DNA of 10,787 bases from an uncultured Verrucomicrobiota bacterium (GTDB taxonomy: Bacteria > Verrucomicrobiota > Verrucomicrobiae > Opitutales > Opitutaceae), in contig CAMLQS010000163.1 of the NCBI GenBank assembly GCA_946482165.1, forward strand, positions 1 to 10,787, written 5' to 3'. The notes beneath the pieces were generated by a model. It ran no database searches. It worked only from the letters and a program-made list of their open reading frames with translations, and was not told the origin of the DNA. Positions 1 through 5,260 of this stretch are shown piece after piece; positions within the stretch are counted from its first letter, which is position 1, and every line of letters begins with the position of its first letter. The position numbers and the translations under genes are program-made.

Positions 1-797
1 TGGGAAAACTCGCCTCACAATCCGCTCGTCCACACCTACGACGCCGCCGAGCGCGGTGGTCGAAGGGCCACGGCACCATGGTCGACGACGTAAATGGCAA
101 CTGGTGGCTCGTCTACCACGCCTACGAAAAGGACCGCTACCCGCTCGGCCGCCAGACCCTGCTCGACCCCGTCGCATGGACCGACGATGGCTGGCCTACG
201 CTCGCCCGCGTCCCCCACCCGCTTCCGCCCGGCGACGCCGCCGATGCCCACGCCGGTCTTGCCCTCTCCGACGATTTCTCCGGCCCCGCCCTCGGCCTGC
301 AATGGACCACCTGGCGCGACTACGCCGGCGTCTCCGTGCGCGACGGCGCCCTGTTCCTCGACGCCAAGGGCAGCGACCCGCGCGATGCGCGGCTCCTGCT
401 CACCACCGCGACCGACGCCGCCTACGAGGTCCAGGCCGAGGTCGCCGTCCCCGCCGGCGGCATCGGCGGGCTCGTTCTCTTCTACAACGAAAAAGCCTTC
501 GCCGGCATCTCCTCGGACGGCGAAAAGCTCGCCCTCCATCACCACGCCAAGCGGACGACCAGCCAGCCCGCGCCGCGCGGCGAGCGCCTCTTCCTCAAGA
601 TCATCAACCGCCGCGACCGCTGCGAATTCCTCGCCGGCTCCGACGGCAAGACCTGGACCACGCTCGCCGCCGACGTCGACGTGTCCGACATGCACCACAA
701 CAAGTTCAAGGGCTTCTTCGCCCTCCGTCCAGGTCTCATGGCCGCCGGCTCCGGAGCGGTGAAGTTCGATAACTTCGTCTACCGCGCCCTGCCCTGA
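1..797 (+). CDS. Glycoside hydrolase family 43 protein, 3' part, with an apparent 1-base frameshift near base 54
   Basis: This is the C-terminal part of a GH43-type enzyme (beta-xylosidase or arabinofuranosidase class); the 5' end lies outside the window. Bases 1-54 in frame 1 read WENSPHNPLVHTYDAAER. The protein then continues in frame 3 from base 57 as WWSKGHGTMVDDVNGNWWLV, the end of the five-bladed propeller with the conserved GHG segment (the histidine is structural in GH43). One missing base between 54 and 55 (expected Arg-Trp-Trp-Ser, such as cgc-tgg-tgg-tcg) accounts for the break. From about base 265 a beta-sandwich follows (DDFSGPALGLQW, then the YNEKAFAGISSDG segment and the closing KFDNFVYRAL), matching the concanavalin-like C-terminal domain of GH43 beta-xylosidases. 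The catalytic Asp/Asp/Glu lie upstream and cannot be checked. It is the first visible gene of the plus-strand sugar operon. Family is well supported; substrate is unknown. The frameshift may be a sequencing error or real decay. Confidence 0.85.
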   Translation, partial: GKLASQSARPHLRRRRARWSKGHGTMVDDVNGNWWLVYHAYEKDRYPLGRQTLLDPVAWTDDGWPTLARVPHPLPPGDAADAHAGLALSDDFSGPALGLQWTTWRDYAGVSVRDGALFLDAKGSDPRDARLLLTTATDAAYEVQAEVAVPAGGIGGLVLFYNEKAFAGISSDGEKLALHHHAKRTTSQPAPRGERLFLKIINRRDRCEFLAGSDGKTWTTLAADVDVSDMHHNKFKGFFALRPGLMAAGSGAVKFDNFVYRALP

Positions 798-817
798 CCG
801 GCGAAACCGCTCGCCGG
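798..817 (+). terminator. Perfect hairpin directly after the GH43 stop codon
   Basis: The inverted repeat CCGGCGA / TCGCCGG (7 base pairs, 6-base loop) starts on the base after the TGA stop at 795-797. No T-run follows, so it is not a classical intrinsic terminator. It could stabilise the 3' end of the upstream message or attenuate read-through into the regulator gene that starts 19 bases later. Confidence 0.35.
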
Positions 818-836
818 CCCGCCCTGAATAGGCGAT

Positions 837-1769
837 ATGGCGGATCGGATGCCCCGCTCCGCCGCCCCCGCCAATCCCGACACCCGTTCCACCGGAAGCG
901 CCGATGGCTTCCGCGGGCAACGCATCGTCGTGCTGCCCGCCTCCGTCGTCAGGAACGCGTCGGATCAACCGCTCTTCTCCGGACTTCTTCCCACCGACAT
1001 CGGCTGGTTCCCCCTCGCCGCGGGCCACCGGCGCGCCCGCCCCGACGGCGCGGCCGAAAGCGTTTTCCTGCACTGCGTCGCGGGAGCCGGTTGGTGCGAA
1101 CTCGCGGGACGTCGCCACCCGGTGCGAGAGGGGGACCTCGTCGCGCTTCCGCCCCGCGTCACGCACGCTTACGGCGCCGACGAACAACGCCCCTGGACCA
1201 TCCGATGGTTTCATTTGATCGGAGCCGATTTGCCCGCGCTCCGGGAAGCCATGGGCTTCGAGCCCGCGCTGCCCGTGCGCGCGCTCTCCGACGACGCCAC
1301 GCTCGCCCTCCTCTTTGAAGACGCACTGTCCGTGCTGGAAGCCGGCTACACCGCGACCCATCTCCTGCGCGCCAGCCGCGCCCTCTCCCACTATCTCGCC
1401 CACGCCGCCTGGCTGCTCCGTCATTCGCCCGCTTCCGTGCCCGACGCACGCGTCCGCGTCGCCCGCTGCATCGACTACATGCGCCTCCACCTCGACCGCC
1501 CCCTGCGCGTGGCCGAGCTTGCCGCGCTCGCCCACTGGTCGCCGTCGCACTTCAAGGCGCGTTTTCGCGAGCATACCGGATACGGCTGCATCGACTATTT
1601 CATCCGCCTCCGCATTCACGCCGCCTGCCAGCTTCTCGACACCACCGCCCTCGATATCCAATCCGTCGCCGCCCGCGTGGGCTACGCCGACCCGCTCTGG
1701 TTTTCCAAGGCCTTCAAAAGCATCGCCGGGCTCGCCCCCTCCGCCTACCGCCGGAAGATCAAGGGCTGA
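837..1769 (+). CDS. AraC-family transcriptional regulator
   Basis: A 310-residue protein with the two-part AraC layout. Residues about 26-150 look like the cupin-type AraC ligand-binding domain, with the GAGWCELAGRRHPVREGDLV strand pattern and the LPPRVTHAYGA turn. Residues about 207-306 hold the double helix-turn-helix: the first around RVAELAALAHWSPSHFKARF, the second ending in the family signature from GYADPLWFSKAF to APSAYRR (about 282-306). Such proteins bind a sugar and then activate catabolic promoters, so this is probably the local regulator of the glycosidase genes around it. The start at 837 has only a short AGG at 830-832; an in-frame ATG at 849 is an alternative, and the first 25 residues look disordered. 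It sits 39 bases after GH43 and 70 bases before the DUF5107 gene. Family certain; ligand unknown. Confidence 0.93.
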   Translation: MADRMPRSAAPANPDTRSTGSADGFRGQRIVVLPASVVRNASDQPLFSGLLPTDIGWFPLAAGHRRARPDGAAESVFLHCVAGAGWCELAGRRHPVREGDLVALPPRVTHAYGADEQRPWTIRWFHLIGADLPALREAMGFEPALPVRALSDDATLALLFEDALSVLEAGYTATHLLRASRALSHYLAHAAWLLRHSPASVPDARVRVARCIDYMRLHLDRPLRVAELAALAHWSPSHFKARFREHTGYGCIDYFIRLRIHAACQLLDTTALDIQSVAARVGYADPLWFSKAFKSIAGLAPSAYRRKIKG

Positions 1770-1779
1770 TCGTCCGATC
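1768..1779. promoter_or_regulatory. 12-base palindrome overlapping the araC-type stop codon
   Basis: GATCG-TC-CGATC is a perfect inverted repeat overlapping the TGA stop at 1767-1769, about 60 bases before the DUF5107 start. It could be a protein-binding site, but no promoter boxes are convincing next to it, and AraC proteins more often bind direct repeats. It may be chance. Confidence 0.15.
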
Positions 1780-1798
1780 CTCCATGCCTTCCAGCCGA

Positions 1799-1822
1799 CC
1801 CGCCATTCCCGGCGAAGGCGGG
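1799..1822 (+). repeat. REP-like palindrome between the regulator and DUF5107 genes
   Basis: CCCGCC pairs with GGCGGG, and inside it TTC pairs with GAA across a CCGGC loop, leaving one bulged A at 1805: nine base pairs in all. The CCCGCCATTCCCGGCGAAGG wording resembles the repetitive extragenic palindromes of many GC-rich bacteria. It ends 17 bases before the next start codon and no T-run follows, so a repeat or mRNA-processing hairpin fits better than a terminator. Confidence 0.4.
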
Positions 1823-1829
1823 CCGCGTT

Positions 1830-1833
1830 AGGA
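1830..1833 (+). promoter_or_regulatory. Ribosome binding site of the DUF5107-TPR gene
   Basis: AGGA lies six bases before the ATG at 1840. It is the clearest Shine-Dalgarno match among the genes of this window and supports that start. Confidence 0.5.
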
Positions 1834-1839
1834 TAGGGC

Positions 1840-4800
1840 ATGGCCTCATCCCGGTCTTTTTCCCCTGTTAGCGTTTCCCGCGAAGACGTCGTTCTGCCCA
1901 CCTACGAACCCGCCGCCCCCGACCGAAACCCGATGTTTCTGGAGAAGCGGGTCTACCAGGGCAGTTCCGGCAAGGTCTACCCCCTGCCCTTCACCGACCG
2001 GATCGCCGAGAAGCCCGAGCCTCGCGCCTGGAAGGCCGTCCACCTCGAGAACGACTTTATCCGCGTCATGATTCTGCCCGAACTCGGCGGTCGCATCCAC
2101 GTCGGGCAGGACAAGACCAACGGCTATGACTTCTTTTACCGGCAGGAGGTGATCAAGCCCGCCCTCGTCGGCCTCGCCGGCCCTTGGATCAGCGGCGGCG
2201 TCGAGTTCAACTGGCCCCAGCATCACCGCCCGTCGACCTTCATGCCGGCCGACGCCCGCGTCGAACGCCACCCGGACGGCGCCGTCACCGTCTGGCTCTC
2301 CGAGCACGATCCCATGGCCCGCATGAAGGGCATGCACGGCGTCACCCTGTATCCGGATCGCGCCTACATCGAGCTGCGCGCCCGGGTCTACAACCGCACC
2401 CCCCACGTGCAGACCTTTCTCTGGTGGGCCAACGTCGCCACCCGCGTGCATGAGCGTTACCAATCGTTTTTTCCCCGCGACGTCTCCTACGTCGCCGACC
2501 ACGCCAAGCGCGCCATGAGCCGCTTCCCCTTGGCCGACGGCTCCTACTACGGCGTGGACTACGCCGCCCGCCATCGCGGGCAGCCCGCCAAAAACGCCCG
2601 CGCGTCCAATTCATTGGACATTGGTCATTCGTCATTGGGCATTTCCGCGCCCCGCGCGGACGACCTTTCCTGGTATGCCAACATCCCCGTCCCCACCTCC
2701 TACATGGCGATGGGCTCCTCCGAGGACTTTTTCGGCGGCTACGACCACGCCGCCGAGGCCGGGCTCGTCCACGTCGCCAACCACCACATCTCTCCCGGCA
2801 AGAAGCAGTGGACCTGGGGCAACCACCCCTTCGGCCACGCCTGGGATCGCAACCTAACCGACCCCGACGCCAGGGGCGAATACGCCCCCTACATCGAGCT
2901 CATGGCCGGCGTCTACACCGACAACCAGCCCGACTTCTCCTTCCTCCAGCCGGGCGAAACCAAGACATGGTCCCAATACTGGTATCCCATCCGGAAGATC
3001 GGCCCCGCCCACCAGGCCAACCTCCACGCCGCCGTCAGCCTGCACGTCCGCGACGGAAAAGCCCGCGTCGGCGTCTCCCCCGCCCGCCCGCTTCCCGGCG
3101 CGCTCGTAACGCTTTCCCACAAGGGTAAAACCCTCGCCGCCTTCACCCGCGATCTCGCGCCCGGCGCGCCCCTCCTCGAAGTCGTGCCCCTCCCCCGCGG
3201 CGCCACCGAAACAGACCTCGCCCTGCGCGTCCATGACGCCGACGGCACCCCGTTGCTCAATTACGCGCCTCAGGTTTCAGCTCTCAGCTCTCAGCTTTCG
3301 GATTCCGTTCCGCCCGCCGCCACCGAGCCGCCCATGCCCGCCGACGTCGCGAGCAACGACGAACTCTACGTCACCGGTCTCCACCTCGACCAATACCGCC
3401 ACGCCACGCGCCACCCCGAGCACTACTGGCGCGAGGCCCTCCGCCGCGATCCGGGCGACTCCCGCTGCCACGCCGCCCTGGGCAAATGGCACCTGCGCCG
3501 CGGCGAATTCGCCGACGCCGAACGCCACCTCCGCGCCGCCATCGCCCGCCTCACCCTCCGCAACCCCAATCCCTACGACGGCGAACCGCACTACCAGCTC
3601 GGCCTGACCCTGCGCTACCAAGGCCGAACCGCCGACGCCTACGCCGCCTTCTACAAGGCCACCTGGAACCAGGCTTGGGCCGGCGCCGCTTACCACGCCA
3701 TCGCCGAGATCGACTGCACGCGCGGAGACTGGGCGCTCGCGCTCACCCACCTAGACCACGCCCTGCGCCACGCGGCGGACAACCTCCGCGCCCTCGCCCT
3801 GCGCGTGCTTGTGCTCCGCCGCCTCGGCCGCGCCGCCGAAGCCGACGCCGCGCTCGCCGCCGCCCGCGCCCTGGACCCGCTCGACGCCTGGCTGCACCAC
3901 CTCGCCTCGCCGAAGGACAACTCATTCCCCTTCGACGCCCAGATTCGCCTCGACGTCGCCCACGACTACGTCCGCGCCGGTTTCTACGCCGAGGCCCTCG
4001 CCCTGCTCACCGACGCGCCCACCGCCTCCGGCAATCCCGCCGACCTAGGCTCCGCCCCTCTCCTCGCCTACACCGCGGCGTGGATAGCCGGGCTTTCCGG
4101 CGACACCGCCGCGCGCCGCCGGCACCTCGTCGCCGCTCGCAAGGCTTCCCCCGATTACTGCTTCCCCGCGCGCCTCGAGGAGATTCTCGTCCTCGAAGCC
4201 GCCCTCGCCGTCGACGCCAAGGACGGCCGCGCCGCGTTCTACCTTGGCCACCTGCTCTACGACCGCCGCCGCCACGCGGAGGCCATCGAGCGCTGGCGCG
4301 CCGCCACCCGCCACGATCCGAAAAACGCCGTGGCCTGGCGCTGCCTCGGTCTCGGCGCGTTCAACATCCTCGGAAAGCCGGCCCTGGCCCGCGCCGCCTA
4401 CGAAAAGGCCTTCGCCGCCGCTCCCGCCGACGCCCGCCTGCTCTATGAGCGCGACCAGCTCTGGAAACGTCTCGGCGTCGCCCCGGCCAAGCGTCTTCGC
4501 GAGCTGGAGAAACACGCCGATCTCGTCGCCGCCCGCGACGACCTGAGTGTCGAGTTCTGCGCCCTTCAGAATCAGGTGGGGCATCCCGAAAAAGCCCTGC
4601 CCGTCGTCACGCGCCGGCACTTTCAACCGTGGGAAGGAGGCGAGGGCCAGGCGCTCGGCCAGCACGTGCGCACCCACCAACTCCTCGCCCGCCGAGCCCT
4701 CGCGTCCGGCGACGGGGCCGAGGCCGTCCGCCTTCTGGAGGTCGCGCTTACCGCTCCTTCAAACCTCGGCGAGGCCAACCACCTGCTCGCCAACCAAAGC

Positions 4801-5250
4801 GACCTCCGCCTCGCGCTGGGCGACGCGCTCGTCGCCCGCGGACGCAGCGCGGAAGCCATCCCGCAATGGCGCGAAGCCGCCGAGTTCAAGGGCGACTTCC
4901 AGGACATGAGCGTCCGCTCGTATTCGGAGAAAACCTACTACTCCGCGCTCGCCCTGCGTCGCCTCGGCCAGAACGCCGAGGCGGCCAGGCTCCTCAAGGC
5001 CCTGCTCGCCCACGCCAAAACCCTCGCCAAGTCCAAGGCAAAGATCGACTACTTCGCCACCTCGCTTCCGACCATGCTTCTCTTCGAGGACGACCTGCAG
5101 GCGCGTCAATCGACCGCCGCGCTTTTCCTCGAAGCCCAGGCCCGCCTCGGCCTTGGTCAAAAGGCCCGCGCCACCACGCTCCTCCGCACCGTCCTGGAGC
5201 GCGATCCCAACCACGCCCTCGCCGCCGACCTCTTGTCCGCCTCCGTCTAG
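1840..5250 (+). CDS. DUF5107 domain and TPR repeat protein
   Basis: A 1136-residue two-part protein. Residues about 30-370 match DUF5107, a galactose-mutarotase-like beta-sandwich family: LENDFIRVMILPELGGRI, then KPALVGLAGPWISGGVEFNW, later PVPTSYMAMGSSEDFFGGYD and HHISPGKKQWTWGN. A beta domain follows to about residue 475. From about 505 (SNDELYVTGLHLDQYRHATR) to the end are many alpha-helical TPR units with the usual A-x-x-x-Y/L spacing, for example EHYWREALRRDPGDSRCHAA and AEAIERWRAATRHDPKNAVA. Such proteins usually sit with glycosidases and are thought to act on or bind sugars, but I know of no settled reaction. No signal peptide is visible, so it is probably cytoplasmic. Two heptanucleotide arrays lie inside it, coding residues about 256-269 and 477-489, and look like inserts in a loop and in the domain linker. 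The GH2 gene follows 10 bases later. Family confident; biochemical role unknown. Confidence 0.9.
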   Translation: MASSRSFSPVSVSREDVVLPTYEPAAPDRNPMFLEKRVYQGSSGKVYPLPFTDRIAEKPEPRAWKAVHLENDFIRVMILPELGGRIHVGQDKTNGYDFFYRQEVIKPALVGLAGPWISGGVEFNWPQHHRPSTFMPADARVERHPDGAVTVWLSEHDPMARMKGMHGVTLYPDRAYIELRARVYNRTPHVQTFLWWANVATRVHERYQSFFPRDVSYVADHAKRAMSRFPLADGSYYGVDYAARHRGQPAKNARASNSLDIGHSSLGISAPRADDLSWYANIPVPTSYMAMGSSEDFFGGYDHAAEAGLVHVANHHISPGKKQWTWGNHPFGHAWDRNLTDPDARGEYAPYIELMAGVYTDNQPDFSFLQPGETKTWSQYWYPIRKIGPAHQANLHAAVSLHVRDGKARVGVSPARPLPGALVTLSHKGKTLAAFTRDLAPGAPLLEVVPLPRGATETDLALRVHDADGTPLLNYAPQVSALSSQLSDSVPPAATEPPMPADVASNDELYVTGLHLDQYRHATRHPEHYWREALRRDPGDSRCHAALGKWHLRRGEFADAERHLRAAIARLTLRNPNPYDGEPHYQLGLTLRYQGRTADAYAAFYKATWNQAWAGAAYHAIAEIDCTRGDWALALTHLDHALRHAADNLRALALRVLVLRRLGRAAEADAALAAARALDPLDAWLHHLASPKDNSFPFDAQIRLDVAHDYVRAGFYAEALALLTDAPTASGNPADLGSAPLLAYTAAWIAGLSGDTAARRRHLVAARKASPDYCFPARLEEILVLEAALAVDAKDGRAAFYLGHLLYDRRRHAEAIERWRAATRHDPKNAVAWRCLGLGAFNILGKPALARAAYEKAFAAAPADARLLYERDQLWKRLGVAPAKRLRELEKHADLVAARDDLSVEFCALQNQVGHPEKALPVVTRRHFQPWEGGEGQALGQHVRTHQLLARRALASGDGAEAVRLLEVALTAPSNLGEANHLLANQSDLRLALGDALVARGRSAEAIPQWREAAEFKGDFQDMSVRSYSEKTYYSALALRRLGQNAEAARLLKALLAHAKTLAKSKAKIDYFATSLPTMLLFEDDLQARQSTAALFLEAQARLGLGQKARATTLLRTVLERDPNHALAADLLSASV
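2604..2645 (+). repeat. AT-rich 7-base tandem array (consensus TCATTGG) inside the DUF5107 domain
   Basis: From 2611 the units are TCATTGG, ACATTGG, TCATTCG, TCATTGG and GCATTTC, preceded by a reverse-complement-like CCAAT. The stretch is far richer in A and T than the coding sequence around it and encodes SNSLDIGHSSLGIS (residues 256-269). It interrupts the region just before the conserved DDLSWYANIPVPTSYM segment, so it looks like an insertion into a loop that stayed in frame. Confidence 0.8.
3270..3304 (+). repeat. Second 7-base tandem array (consensus TCAGCTC) at the DUF5107/TPR junction
   Basis: Five head-to-tail units: TCAGGTT, TCAGCTC, TCAGCTC, TCAGCTT, TCGGATT. The array encodes the Ser/Leu-rich QVSALSSQLSDS (residues 478-489) in the linker before the TPR region. 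The unit length equals that of the array at 2611 but the sequence differs, so the two are separate events of the same kind. Confidence 0.8.
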
Positions 5251-5260
5251 TTTTTTCCCC

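Noticed and set aside
36..1901. A 621-codon open frame on the minus strand across the GH43 and AraC genes
   Set aside because: It is antisense to two genes with clear protein families. Its Gly/Val/Glu-rich composition is typical of a shadow frame in GC-rich DNA.
5153..5260. An upstream ATG at 5153 as the GH2 start
   Set aside because: It would overlap the DUF5107 gene by about 98 bases, and the extra residues are Ser/Pro-rich shadow sequence; the sugar-binding domain begins just after ATG 5261.
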